Positions 7,697 through 16,382 of a stretch of DNA of 32,947 nucleotides are shown one piece after another. The first letter of the stretch is position 1. The number at the start of each line of letters is the position of its first letter. The notes below the pieces were generated by a model that worked only from the letters and a program-made list of their open reading frames with translations, searched no databases and was not told the DNA's origin. The position numbers and the translations under genes were made by a program. Source of the stretch: Butyrivibrio sp. (lineage in GTDB: Bacteria; Bacillota; Clostridia; Lachnospirales; Lachnospiraceae); assembly GCA_022486625.1 (NCBI GenBank), contig JAKVKH010000040.1:1-32947 (forward strand). Direction: 5' to 3'.

Positions 7697-10048
7697 TTGA
7701 AGCTAAGAAAATCTCTGTACCTGTACATGATCCTTTTTTCATTAATGCTCCTTCTTATACCCTTTAACTGTAAAGCAGCAACAACACAGTCTGATGATCA
7801 GAAACGGGTTCTGTTCATCAGTTCCTATACCCTTGCATGGCCGACAGTGCCCTACCAGATCAGGGGAATTCAGGAAACACTGGGCGATGATGTTGCTCTG
7901 GAATATGCTTTTATGGGTACCAAGACACTGGATGATAATGGATATGATGAATTATTCTATGAACGGATGAAATATCTGGTTGCTCATGTGCAGAAGTATG
8001 ATGTCATCATCACCGGTGACGATGCTGCCTATAATTTTGCCATTTCCCATGAAAAAGAACTTTTCCCGGATACACCGATCCTGTATGAGGGTCTCAATAA
8101 TATCACTGCCGCCCGGAATCAGAGTGACAATCCCTGGGTTACCGGCATCATTGAACAGATGCCGCTGAAACAGAATATAGATATTGCGCTGAAAATTCAC
8201 CCGCAGTCAGACACTGTCGTATCCCTTCTTGATAACAGTGCTTCCGGAAAAGCTGACCAGACGCAGCTTGCTGAAGTTGCATCCTCATATCCAGACCTGA
8301 AATTTACTACTATAAATTCTTCTGAGCTTTCTCAAAAGGAGATCATCAATCGACTTTCCGGTCTGGATCAGAATACCATTCTCATCTATATGATTCTGAG
8401 CAAAGATGCTGACGGTAATATCTATACCAGCAGACAGGCCGTGGACCTGATCGTCCGGTATTCTCCCGTACCGGCTTTCCGCATTGTTGAAGCAGGTATC
8501 GGAGACGGCCTTCTGGGCGGAGAATTCGTGGATCATGAAAAATCAGGTCAGTATGTCGGAACACTTGCCATGAAATATCTGTCCGGCGAAAGCATTGCAG
8601 ATGTTCCCATGATGAGTCAGAGTCCGACTGCCAGATGGTTTGACTGGAATGTCATGAAAAAATTCGGTATCAAAGCCAGCCAGCTTCCTGCCGATGCTGT
8701 TATCCTGAATCGTGAGCCTACTTTCTGGGAGCAGCACGGACGTGTTGTTGCCGTTTCTTCTGCCATCTTTGTTACTGCCACTCTGTTTCTGATCTTTTTA
8801 CTGCGTCTGTTCAGTGAGCAGAAACACAATCGGATTCTGATGCAGAAGAATGAAGAACTCGCAACCGCTGTAACTGCTGCTACACGTGCCAGCTACGCCA
8901 AAAGCCAGTTTCTTTCCAATATGAGCCATGAAATACGTACTCCCATGAACGCCATTCTGGGACTGACAGGCATCGCAAAATACCATGAGCATGATGCCAG
9001 AGAAGTGGATCAGTATCTGTCTGAAATAGAAGATGCATCCACGCTTCTGCTGAATATCATCAATAATGTTCTGGACATGTCTGCAATTGAAAATGACAAA
9101 CTGAAAATATCCGAAGCTCCTTTTTCTCTGAATGAGCTTCTGGACTCCATCAATGCGATTTATGCCGTACAATGTGAAGAAAAGAAAATCGGTTTCCGGA
9201 TCACCCGGAATTTCCGGACAGAAACCATAAATGGCGATCGCCTGAGATTAAATCAGATTCTGCTGAATCTGATTTCAAACGCCTTCAAATTCACTTCTTC
9301 CGGCGGTTCCATTACCGTTCAGGTGACAGAGGACTACACCAAAGAAGGACGGATCTGGTATGAATTTTCCGTCAGAGACACCGGTGAAGGAATGAGCGAA
9401 GACATGAAAGAGCGCCTGTTTCATCCATTCGAACAGGAAAGTGCTGTAACCAGTCAGCAGCATGGTGGTACCGGACTTGGACTGTCAATAACACATAATC
9501 TTGTCAGCCTGATGAAAGGCAAGATCCGTGTCGAATCCGAAAAAGGGAAAGGTACCTGTTTTTATGTGGAACTTCCGTTCAGTCCTGCCTCCGCGCCTGT
9601 CACAGATTCTCATACCGGAAGCAGGAACGAGACTCTGGGAGAACTTACCGGCCGTTATAACTTCTCCGGTCACAGGGTACTGATTGCAGAAGACAATGCA
9701 CTCAACAAAGAAATTATCTGTGAACTTCTGCGACTTGTGCATCTTGATTTTGATACTGCGGAAAACGGTCAGATCACAGTCAACCAGTTTGTGCAAAGTG
9801 ATCCCGGTACCTATGATGCCATCCTGATGGATATCCGGATGCCTGTCATGAACGGTCTCGAAGCCGCCAGACAGATTCGTGCCTGTGAACATCCCGATGC
9901 CGCATCCATCCCGATTTATGCCATGACAGCCAATGCTTTCGCAGAAGACGTCAGTGCATCCCTCGCTGCCGGAATGAACGGTCATCTCTCCAAGCCGATC
10001 AATACCGGCGAACTTTATCGTACACTGGAGCAGATTCTGAATTCTTAA
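7697..10048 (+). CDS. Hybrid sensor histidine kinase with an ABC-type substrate-binding sensor domain and a receiver
   Basis: A 783-residue membrane kinase. After a signal peptide (about 1-28), residues 35-340 resemble the ABC substrate-binding fold (PF04392-like), beginning KRVLFISSYTLAWPTVPYQI. A membrane helix lies near 350-373. Then follow HisKA with H411 in SHEIRTPMNA, a HATPase domain with GGTGLGLSI, and a receiver with D712 in LMDIRMPVMNG. As in the kinase at 1363-4203, there is no HPt or DNA-binding output. The start is TTG: GGAGGT lies 6 bases before it, no better ATG exists, and the signal peptide begins there. The stop TAA overlaps the convergent ygiQ stop by four bases. The ligand is unknown. 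Confidence 0.9.
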   Translation: MKLRKSLYLYMILFSLMLLLIPFNCKAATTQSDDQKRVLFISSYTLAWPTVPYQIRGIQETLGDDVALEYAFMGTKTLDDNGYDELFYERMKYLVAHVQKYDVIITGDDAAYNFAISHEKELFPDTPILYEGLNNITAARNQSDNPWVTGIIEQMPLKQNIDIALKIHPQSDTVVSLLDNSASGKADQTQLAEVASSYPDLKFTTINSSELSQKEIINRLSGLDQNTILIYMILSKDADGNIYTSRQAVDLIVRYSPVPAFRIVEAGIGDGLLGGEFVDHEKSGQYVGTLAMKYLSGESIADVPMMSQSPTARWFDWNVMKKFGIKASQLPADAVILNREPTFWEQHGRVVAVSSAIFVTATLFLIFLLRLFSEQKHNRILMQKNEELATAVTAATRASYAKSQFLSNMSHEIRTPMNAILGLTGIAKYHEHDAREVDQYLSEIEDASTLLLNIINNVLDMSAIENDKLKISEAPFSLNELLDSINAIYAVQCEEKKIGFRITRNFRTETINGDRLRLNQILLNLISNAFKFTSSGGSITVQVTEDYTKEGRIWYEFSVRDTGEGMSEDMKERLFHPFEQESAVTSQQHGGTGLGLSITHNLVSLMKGKIRVESEKGKGTCFYVELPFSPASAPVTDSHTGSRNETLGELTGRYNFSGHRVLIAEDNALNKEIICELLRLVHLDFDTAENGQITVNQFVQSDPGTYDAILMDIRMPVMNGLEAARQIRACEHPDAASIPIYAMTANAFAEDVSASLAAGMNGHLSKPINTGELYRTLEQILNS

Positions 10049-11880
10049 TGACGCTTTGCATGCCCCGTCCTGTGCTCGATTTTCCTCGGCGGAATCAGGC
10101 ATTCTTTGCCAAAACCGATCAGATCCTCCCTGTGCTCTGTCAGAAGTGCTTCCTTTACCAGTTCATAGTTCTTCGGATCACGGTACTGGATCAGCGCACG
10201 CTGCATTGCTTTCTCATGCGGGCTTCTGGGCACATAGACAGGCTCCATGTTCCGCGGGTCCACACCGGTATAGTACATACAGGTCGATATGGTGGACGGC
10301 GTCGGATAGAAATCCTGCACCTGCTCCGGCATGTAGCCGATATCACGGACATACTCTGCCAGCTGGATTGCATCCTTCAGCGTAGAACCCGGATGTGAAG
10401 ACATCAGGTACGGCACCAGATACTGCTCTTTGCCCAGCTTCTCATTGATCCTCTGACATTTGTGCACGAACTGCTCATAGACCGCATTCTGCGGCTTTCC
10501 CATCAGACGGAGCACATGATCGGAAACGTGTTCGGGCGCCACCCTGAGCTGTCCGCTGATATGGTACTGACACAGTTCCTTTATGAAGGTATCATCCGGA
10601 TCCTCCAGTGCATAATCAAACCGCACACCGGAACGGACGAATACCTTTTTCACCCCCGGAATCGCCCGGAGTTTTCTCAAAAGGCTCACATAATCGCTGT
10701 GGTCTACGACCAGATTCTTACATGGCTTCGGGAACAGACACTGTTTGTTCACGCAGGCGCCCTTCTCCATCTGTTTATCACAGGCCGGCCTTCTGAAATT
10801 CGCCGTCGGACCGCCGACATCATGGATATTTCCCTTGAAATCCGGCTCTTTTGTCATTGCTTCTGCTTCTCTGACAATGGATTCCTGACTTCTGGCCTGT
10901 ACAATTCTGCCCTCATGAAATGTCAGCGCACAGAACGAGCAGCCGCCAAAGCAGCCTCTGCAGCTCGTCAGGCTGAACCTGATCTCATCAATTGCCGGTA
11001 CGCCGCCGTCCTTTTTATATGAAGGGTGATAGGTATTCATATACGGAAGCGCATACACATCATCCATCTCCATCTGTGAAAGCGGCTTTGCTGCCGGATT
11101 CTGCACAACATACTCTCCGCCGTCTCTGCCATACCCTTCCACCAGACGTTTTCCGAAAAAAGGATCCGTATTCTGATACTGAACATAAAAGCTTCTGGCA
11201 TAATTCAGCTTATCCGCCTTCAGGTCCTCATAGGAAGGCAGCATCTGATAATCATATACACTGTCCAGGCTGCGGGTATGATATACTGTCCCGTCAATAA
11301 AAGTGATATCTTTTACCTCAATCCCGGAATCCAGAGCATCTGCAATTTCCACGATAGAACGCTCGCCCATGCCATAGGAGAGAAGATCCGCCTGTGAATC
11401 CAGCAGAATCGAACGTTTCAGACTGTCTGACCAGTAATCATAATGCGCAAGTCTCCGAAGGCTGGCTTCGATTCCGCCGATGATAACCGGAACATCCTTA
11501 TATTTCTTACGGATCAGATTGCTGTATACAACAGTCGCATGATCCGGGCGCTTTCCGATAACTCCGCCGGGTGTATAGGCATCCGTACTGCGGCGTTTTC
11601 TGGACACCGTGTAATGATTGACCATCGGATCCATATTGCCGCCGGAGATCAGAAATCCCAGTCTCGGTCTCCCGAAGACGTCAATGCTGTCCTCATTCTT
11701 CCAGTCCGGCTGCGGAATCATGCCGACCTTATAGCCTCTGGATTCCAGCACTCTGCTGATAATCGCCGGCCCGAAGGAAGAGTGATCCACATAGGCATCC
11801 CCCGTTACGAACGCAAAATCAACCTGTTCCCAGCCGCGTTCTCTTGCTTCATTCATATTTATTGGTAAAAAACCGCTCAA
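10045..11880 (-). CDS. ygiQ: YgiQ-family radical SAM protein
   Basis: A 611-residue protein matching YgiQ: N-terminal FVTGDAYVDHSSFG, then GGIEASLRRLAHYDYW, and a radical SAM cluster motif CX3CX2C (C310, C314, C317) preceded by a further cysteine, C307. A second cysteine-rich stretch follows around CDKQMEKGACVNKQC, and APEHVSDHVL closes the core. The family's reaction is unknown to me. The length fits the Bacillota form; the E. coli protein is longer. The start is TTG at 11880, with AAAGGA about 8 bases upstream; the nearby ATG in another frame stops at once. It lies 46 bases downstream of the GH30 gene on the same strand, so readthrough transcription is possible. Confidence 0.92.
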   Translation of the reverse strand: MSGFLPINMNEARERGWEQVDFAFVTGDAYVDHSSFGPAIISRVLESRGYKVGMIPQPDWKNEDSIDVFGRPRLGFLISGGNMDPMVNHYTVSRKRRSTDAYTPGGVIGKRPDHATVVYSNLIRKKYKDVPVIIGGIEASLRRLAHYDYWSDSLKRSILLDSQADLLSYGMGERSIVEIADALDSGIEVKDITFIDGTVYHTRSLDSVYDYQMLPSYEDLKADKLNYARSFYVQYQNTDPFFGKRLVEGYGRDGGEYVVQNPAAKPLSQMEMDDVYALPYMNTYHPSYKKDGGVPAIDEIRFSLTSCRGCFGGCSFCALTFHEGRIVQARSQESIVREAEAMTKEPDFKGNIHDVGGPTANFRRPACDKQMEKGACVNKQCLFPKPCKNLVVDHSDYVSLLRKLRAIPGVKKVFVRSGVRFDYALEDPDDTFIKELCQYHISGQLRVAPEHVSDHVLRLMGKPQNAVYEQFVHKCQRINEKLGKEQYLVPYLMSSHPGSTLKDAIQLAEYVRDIGYMPEQVQDFYPTPSTISTCMYYTGVDPRNMEPVYVPRSPHEKAMQRALIQYRDPKNYELVKEALLTEHREDLIGFGKECLIPPRKIEHRTGHAKRH

Positions 11881-11926
11881 ATCATCTGTCCTTTCCTGCC
11901 TTGCCGCTCATTTCATACTTTCTTTC

Positions 11927-13588
11927 CTATTGTAGCATTGTTTCCGGGATTACAAAAGTCGTGACAGAATTGCCTTTGAGTGTCACCTGCAGGCTCTGGT
12001 TCTGCACCGCCACAGGATCAAGCACTGCCCACTTCTCACCGTCTTCCGCTGATCCGCTTGTGCGGGTTACACCGGCATCTGCTCCGACCGTTTTAAATCC
12101 GCTCAGATCAAAATCCGCTGTTTTATCATTTACATCTGCATTCGTCGTGACGATGACAAGCTGATGCCCTTCGGGATCATAGGCTGCCAGTGTCTGATCA
12201 TCTACGGAAATAATTTCATACCCCGGTCTGATGAATCTCGTGAACTGTCCGAACGCGTAGTATTTCATGGTCAGAATCACTTCCTGCTTATCATGATCTG
12301 CAACTGCGAGTCCCCAGTAACCACTGTTTACATCCACCATTCCGCTATCTTTTTTCCCCTGATAACCATCCTTGCTGATGTGGGAATCAATTGCCTGCCA
12401 GAGGATCCATGCCGATGGAGTCATCTGATTCATATCCGTCGTAATCCGCTGTGCCAGCCACAGGCCTGCACCCATCTGTACCGCACCGACACCCGCCGTA
12501 TCTCCGCCGTCCACCTCTGACATCCACAGATTTTTGCCTTCCTTCTGCGCAAGTGCAGACAGCTGCGTCCGCTTCGAACCGATATAGGAATGCGTATCAA
12601 TTCTGCCAAGTGCAGCTTTTGCCTCATCTGTCAGTACATTATAGGAAACAATCTGTTTATCAATATCCGTTTCATCGGTACCGCACAGGATGGTACCTGT
12701 CAGTCCCTCTTTGTCCAGCGCACTGCGCATATCCACCAGCATTTCAGACTGCGAATCTCCCGGATCGAAATGACAGCCCTCCTGTTTCTCACTCATGGCT
12801 TTCCAGTAATCGGTATTCGGTTCATTCATCGGATCGATACTCTGAAACGTAATCCCCCATTCCTTCTTAAAATGGGCACTGACATCTGCCAGATACCTAG
12901 CAAAATCATCATAACAGTCATCCTTTAAATTATTCTGTCTGGAAATGACAGCGCCTGAAGAGCATCCCGACTTCGTCATGAAATACGGCGGTGAATTGGA
13001 GAATGCCTCCACAATCAGATCGTCTCCGTATGCGGCAAGCGCCTGATTCAGTACATTTCTCTGATTCGCATCCTGCGTCCAGTCATAATCCCAGGTGCAG
13101 TTCCCGCTTTTTTCGTCATAAGAGGCATTCACTGCATAGCCCGGCATCTCAGAATCTGTTCTGGTGATATGATCATGCGAAGGGTCATCCCCGCCGCCGA
13201 TGTTGTATCTGACAATATTAAGCTGCAGCCCGTCCTTGCCGAAAAAATCTGCTGCCGCCTGCTTTGAAAGTGTATCTGAGTATCCGATCCGGTTCGCCCA
13301 CCAGCATAGGCTTGTGCCCCAGCCTTCAAACCTGCCGCCGTTAATTTTTGAAATATGTTCCGGTGAAACCACTGCCGTATAATCTGCCGCTGTTACACTG
13401 CTTCCGCCTGTACTGCTGTCTGCACTCCCGGATACAACTGCAGCATTATTTCCTGCTGTTTTTTCCGGACCTGCCATTTCCGTCTGCGTCTCCTGTTTCA
13501 TCTGCTCTGCTTCCTGGACCGTAACTGCCACTGCAGCGGCTGCCGCAACTGCCAGTACTGCCATCCCCGCCTTCCCTGCTTTATTCAT
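11927..13588 (-). CDS. Exported GH30-family glycosidase, probably endo-beta-1,6-galactanase type
   Basis: A 553-residue protein with an N-terminal hydrophobic segment (about 7-24) and a Ser/Thr/Ala-rich linker to about residue 70, so it acts outside the membrane. It has neither a lipobox nor an LPXTG anchor; the segment may stay as a membrane anchor. The catalytic domain starts at GRFEGWGTSLCWWANRIG, the pattern I associate with GH30 subfamily 5 endo-beta-1,6-galactanases. The acid/base is E256 in DPMNEPNTDYW and the nucleophile E358 in WMSEVDGGD. A C-terminal beta-sandwich completes the GH30 layout. GGGGAG precedes the ATG at a good distance. A consensus promoter and a perfect cre site lie upstream, indicating carbon catabolite repression. 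Subfamily assignment is from memory and less certain than GH30. Confidence 0.82.
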   Translation of the reverse strand: MNKAGKAGMAVLAVAAAAAVAVTVQEAEQMKQETQTEMAGPEKTAGNNAAVVSGSADSSTGGSSVTAADYTAVVSPEHISKINGGRFEGWGTSLCWWANRIGYSDTLSKQAAADFFGKDGLQLNIVRYNIGGGDDPSHDHITRTDSEMPGYAVNASYDEKSGNCTWDYDWTQDANQRNVLNQALAAYGDDLIVEAFSNSPPYFMTKSGCSSGAVISRQNNLKDDCYDDFARYLADVSAHFKKEWGITFQSIDPMNEPNTDYWKAMSEKQEGCHFDPGDSQSEMLVDMRSALDKEGLTGTILCGTDETDIDKQIVSYNVLTDEAKAALGRIDTHSYIGSKRTQLSALAQKEGKNLWMSEVDGGDTAGVGAVQMGAGLWLAQRITTDMNQMTPSAWILWQAIDSHISKDGYQGKKDSGMVDVNSGYWGLAVADHDKQEVILTMKYYAFGQFTRFIRPGYEIISVDDQTLAAYDPEGHQLVIVTTNADVNDKTADFDLSGFKTVGADAGVTRTSGSAEDGEKWAVLDPVAVQNQSLQVTLKGNSVTTFVIPETMLQ

Positions 13589-13634
13589 GTGATACTCCCC
13601 GATCTGATTTTTTATCCTGACCCGACTTCGTTTT

Positions 13635-13648
13635 TGAAATCGGTTTCA
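13635..13648. promoter_or_regulatory. Catabolite-responsive element (cre), perfect consensus
   Basis: TGAAATCGGTTTCA fits the CcpA consensus TGWAANCGNTNWCA at every position. It lies 7 bases downstream of the -10 box of the GH30 promoter, over the expected transcription start, a placement that gives repression. Another LacI-family repressor could also use such a site. Confidence 0.75.
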
Positions 13649-13654
13649 TGTTCT

Positions 13655-13683
13655 ATTATTCCTGTCCGCTTCGCTTTTGTCAA
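13655..13683 (-). promoter_or_regulatory. Promoter of the GH30 gene
   Basis: TTGACA (13678-13683, minus strand) and AATAAT (13655-13660) with a 17-base spacer. Confidence 0.7.
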
Positions 13684-13741
13684 TTGATGAAAGTGCCTAA
13701 ATCCTGGGCTTCATTTTGTCTATAAACAAGGACAGTAAATG

Positions 13742-13771
13742 TTTACATTCCGTACATCATTCCTGTACAAT
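13742..13771 (+). promoter_or_regulatory. Promoter of the first acetyltransferase gene, with two small dyads
   Basis: TTTACA (13742-13747) and TACAAT (13766-13771) with an 18-base spacer. GTAAA-TG-TTTAC (13735-13746) overlaps the -35 box, and a second dyad, GTACA-N7-TGTAC, fills most of the spacer (13752-13768). Both are candidate operator halves. Confidence 0.55.
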
Positions 13772-13832
13772 ATACTGAGGAATGACAGATCTGTTCTGAA
13801 CATTAACCTGTACGGTTCTCTGGAGGATTCTC

Positions 13833-14441
13833 ATGAACGAAGCGGAAAAAATGAAAGCAGGAATGATTTACAATCCCGGCGATGAATCAATCATGAAAGA
13901 ACAGACAGGCTGTGCCGCCTATCTGAAAGAATATAACACACTTGGACTCGGTGATGAGAAACGGATGAATGAACTGCTGCATCTGATGCTCGGAGAAGTC
14001 GGTGAAAACTGCTATCTGCAACCGCCTTTTTATGCAAACTGGGGTGGTGCACACCTGCACCTGGGCAACAACATATACGCCAATTTCAACCTGACACTTG
14101 TGGATGACGGTCACATCCGCATCGGAGACAGCACCATGATCGGCCCGAATGTGACGATTGCAACTGCCAGTCACCCGGTTCTGCCGGCGCTGCGGCAGAA
14201 AGCGCTGCAATATAACGTGGATGTTTTTATCGGCAGCAATGTCTGGATCGGCGCCGGGGCCATTCTTCTGCCAGGTGTCCGGATCGGTGACAATTCCGTC
14301 ATCGGTGCCGGATCGGTTGTAACAAAAGATATCCCGGAAAATGTCGTGGCAGTCGGTAACCCGTGCCGCGTCCTGCGCCCGATCAATGAGCACGACGCAG
14401 AATTCTATTACCGTAACCGGCGGATCCAGACCGGGGAATAA
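13833..14441 (+). CDS. Sugar O-acetyltransferase, LacA/Maa family
   Basis: A 202-residue left-handed beta-helix acetyltransferase that would move acetyl from acetyl-CoA to a galactoside, maltose or similar sugar in the cytoplasm. An N-terminal Maa-type helical cap (MNEAEKMKAGMIYNP) precedes the hexapeptide repeats (GNNIYANFN, IGDSTMIGPNVTI, IGSNVWIGAGAILLPGV). The catalytic histidine is in TASHPV. The end AVGNPCRVLRPI is diagnostic. GGAGG stands correctly before the ATG. It is transcribed alone, divergent from the GH30 gene, and differs clearly from the second acetyltransferase at 15334-15942, so it is not a recent duplicate. The acceptor sugar is unknown. Confidence 0.88.
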   Translation: MNEAEKMKAGMIYNPGDESIMKEQTGCAAYLKEYNTLGLGDEKRMNELLHLMLGEVGENCYLQPPFYANWGGAHLHLGNNIYANFNLTLVDDGHIRIGDSTMIGPNVTIATASHPVLPALRQKALQYNVDVFIGSNVWIGAGAILLPGVRIGDNSVIGAGSVVTKDIPENVVAVGNPCRVLRPINEHDAEFYYRNRRIQTGE

Positions 14442-14487
14442 ACGATAAACAGACCCGGCCATATATTCCCTGTGCAGCGCCACAGCT

Positions 14488-14823
14488 TCACGCAGGAAAT
14501 ACAACTGTCAGGAGCATTTTGAAATCCTCTACTGCATATACCGCATGACGGATTTTTGCCGGCATGATCAGCACCTCTCCGGCATGAACAATATGCTCCG
14601 TACCACCGACGGTGAAACGTCCCGTGCCTTCAATCACCTGCACCATGGCATCTCCCTCAGAGTCATGCCCGCCGATTTCCTCTCCTTTGGAGAATGCAAA
14701 GAGTGTAATGCTGACCGCATCATTCTGTGCCAGTGTCTTGCTGACAACCTGTCCCTTTGCGACCTCCACTTCTCCTGTCAGATTCAGTACCTTCTCATGA
14801 TCCATATTCTTGATATAAGCCAT
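14488..14823 (-). CDS. Small cupin-domain protein
   Basis: A 111-residue single-domain cupin. The metal-binding pattern is visible as GGHDSEGDAMVQVIEGTGRF with a later PAKIRHAVYA, so H and E ligands are likely present. The start at 14823 is chosen because AAAGGAG lies 9 bases upstream; the in-frame ATG at 14868 has no ribosome site. Such stand-alone cupins range from sugar isomerases to stress-related proteins, so no specific reaction is assigned. It follows the ArsC-like gene by 142 bases on the same strand and may be transcribed separately. Confidence 0.75.
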   Translation of the reverse strand: MAYIKNMDHEKVLNLTGEVEVAKGQVVSKTLAQNDAVSITLFAFSKGEEIGGHDSEGDAMVQVIEGTGRFTVGGTEHIVHAGEVLIMPAKIRHAVYAVEDFKMLLTVVFPA

Positions 14824-14965
14824 TTCTGCGTACTCCTTTCCTTTTCTGTCCCTGTATGTCAATTTCATTATCTGAAAAAAGTGTACTGCAGAAATTCAGA
14901 ATTCGTATGTACCTTATGTTACAGCTTCCGCGTTTCGATTACCCTCAGTCCTTTTGGCACATGAC

Positions 14966-15307
14966 TTATTTCCAGTTCTTCCAGATCTCCGGCTGGTATC
15001 CAACCGTTGCAAGGCGCCCGTTCCGCACGATCGGGGTCTTCAATACCTGCTGATTCTCCAGCACCTTTTCGTCCTTATCCTCATCAGAAATGTACCGGAT
15101 CAGTGCCAGCGCATTCTGATCTCTGCACTCCGGATTCAGCATGGCATCCAGTCCGCCGACCGCCTGCTTTACACTGCTATACTCTCCTTTGCTCAGCCCT
15201 TTTTCCTTCAGATCAACAAACTGGAATTTCACACCGCGTTCCTTAAAATAGCGCTGTGCTTTCTTTGTATCAAAGCATTTGGTTGTTCCGAATATCTGTA
15301 TATTCAT
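14966..15307 (-). CDS. ArsC/Spx-family thioredoxin-fold protein
   Basis: A 113-residue thioredoxin-fold protein of the ArsC/YffB/Spx group. C11 in GTTKCFDTKKA is the position of the active cysteine, and LKTPIVRNGRLATVGYQPEIW is the conserved C-terminal end. There is no CXXC, and a second cysteine is in LNPECRDQ. Many such genes have no proven arsenate reductase activity; no arsenic genes are near. It is 26 bases downstream of the acetyltransferase gene, so probably in the Crp-led operon. Confidence 0.8.
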   Translation of the reverse strand: MNIQIFGTTKCFDTKKAQRYFKERGVKFQFVDLKEKGLSKGEYSSVKQAVGGLDAMLNPECRDQNALALIRYISDEDKDEKVLENQQVLKTPIVRNGRLATVGYQPEIWKNWK

Positions 15308-15333
15308 CGTTATCGACCCTCATTCTCCCGTAC

Positions 15334-15942
15334 TTACCCGATCGGGACATCAAATTCGCGATCCTTGAAATAGTATTTCCGGTCATTTTCCGTAATCTCG
15401 CGGATCACCCTGCACGGATTGCCGGCCGCAATCATATTGTCCGGAATGTCCTTCCCGACAACACTGCCGGCACCGATAATAACATTATTGCCGATCGTTA
15501 CTCCCGGCAGAATCACCGCATTTCCGCCGATCCAGACGTTATCCCCGATGGTAATCGGAATCCCGTACTCATAGCCTGTATTCCGGCTGTCCGGATGAAT
15601 CGGATGTCCCGCCGTATAAATTGACACATTCGGTGCAATCTGCGCATTTTTTCCGATTTTCACCTTACCGACATCCAGAATTGTCAGATTGTAATTGGCA
15701 AAAAAGTTTTCACCAACTTCAATATTGGTTCCGTAATCACAATGAAACGGCGCATTGATAAACACATTTTCTCCGGTCTTCCCAAGCAGGTTCTTCAAAA
15801 GCTCCGGAATCCGGCTGTCCTGTTCCGGCGGGAGCTGATTGAATTCATAAATTTTTTTCCTGCATGCAAAGCGTTCCTCTTCAAGTCCGTCCATCCAGGC
15901 TTTATATGGCAGTCCTGCCATCATTCTTTCCTTCTGATTCAT
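15334..15942 (-). CDS. Sugar O-acetyltransferase, Maa/LacA family (second copy)
   Basis: A 202-residue hexapeptide-repeat acetyltransferase. The Maa cap begins MNQKERMMAGLPYKAWM; repeats include IGDNVWIGGNAVILPGVTIG and IGAGSVVGKDIP. The catalytic histidine is in TAGHPI, and AAGNPCRVIREI ends the domain. The ATG overlaps the stop of the DNPH1-like gene (ATGA), with AAAGGAG inside the upstream gene, so the two are translationally coupled. Substrate unknown; the TAGHPIHPDSRN stretch is the usual maltose-acetyltransferase version. Confidence 0.9.
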   Translation of the reverse strand: MNQKERMMAGLPYKAWMDGLEEERFACRKKIYEFNQLPPEQDSRIPELLKNLLGKTGENVFINAPFHCDYGTNIEVGENFFANYNLTILDVGKVKIGKNAQIAPNVSIYTAGHPIHPDSRNTGYEYGIPITIGDNVWIGGNAVILPGVTIGNNVIIGAGSVVGKDIPDNMIAAGNPCRVIREITENDRKYYFKDREFDVPIG

Positions 15943-16382
15943 CTCTGTGCTCCTTTCCGGGCAAAATCCTGCATCAGCAGGTCCAGCTCTGCATATGCGT
16001 GTTCCATATCCGTTTCTTCATAATGAATGACCTGTACGCCGGTGCAGCCGGCAATCATCGCAGACAACTGTCTGCCCTCATGGTCGCGGTACAGGGCAAT
16101 CACCGGAATCTGCCGCTGCATTGCTGTTCCGATTTCATAACCCACACCCAGACTGGGGTTTGTTACCTCTGCAACCACCAGATCCGCACTGAGCAGCCAT
16201 GCAAGATCCCTGTCGTGAATATATGTGTCCGAAAGCTGCTTCTGCCCCGCTACAGACAGACTGTAATCTCCGACATGTTCTGTCAGAACCTCTCCATATT
16301 TTCTGATCTGCTCAATGATCTTCTGATATAATTCCACATCGTCTCTGCCGGCCCGGATTGATCCTGCAAAATATATTTTCAT
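15939..16382 (-). CDS. 2'-Deoxynucleoside 5'-phosphate N-hydrolase-like protein (DNPH1/Rcl family)
   Basis: A 147-residue cytosolic protein very similar to animal DNPH1/Rcl, which splits deoxynucleoside monophosphates into base and deoxyribose 5-phosphate. Matching features: YFAGSIRAGRDD at the N-terminus, GEVLTEHV, HDRDLAWL, VVAEVTNPSLGVGYEIG and RQLSAMI. D59 and E83 have the same 24-residue spacing as D80 and E104 of the human enzyme (recalled), and S107 fits the phosphate-binding serine. Both ends overlap neighbours by ATGA: the crp-type gene before and the acetyltransferase after. A likely role is clearing abnormal or surplus deoxynucleotides. The alternative is nucleoside deoxyribosyltransferase, a sister family. 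Confidence 0.85.
   Translation of the reverse strand: MKIYFAGSIRAGRDDVELYQKIIEQIRKYGEVLTEHVGDYSLSVAGQKQLSDTYIHDRDLAWLLSADLVVAEVTNPSLGVGYEIGTAMQRQIPVIALYRDHEGRQLSAMIAGCTGVQVIHYEETDMEHAYAELDLLMQDFARKGAQR

Noticed and set aside
14966..15307. Arsenic resistance
   Set aside because: The gene is ArsC-like in fold, but there is no arsR, arsB or acr3 nearby, so that function is not supported.
13833..15942. Two sugar acetyltransferases as a recent duplication
   Set aside because: The proteins differ along most of their length and lie on opposite strands without flanking repeats.
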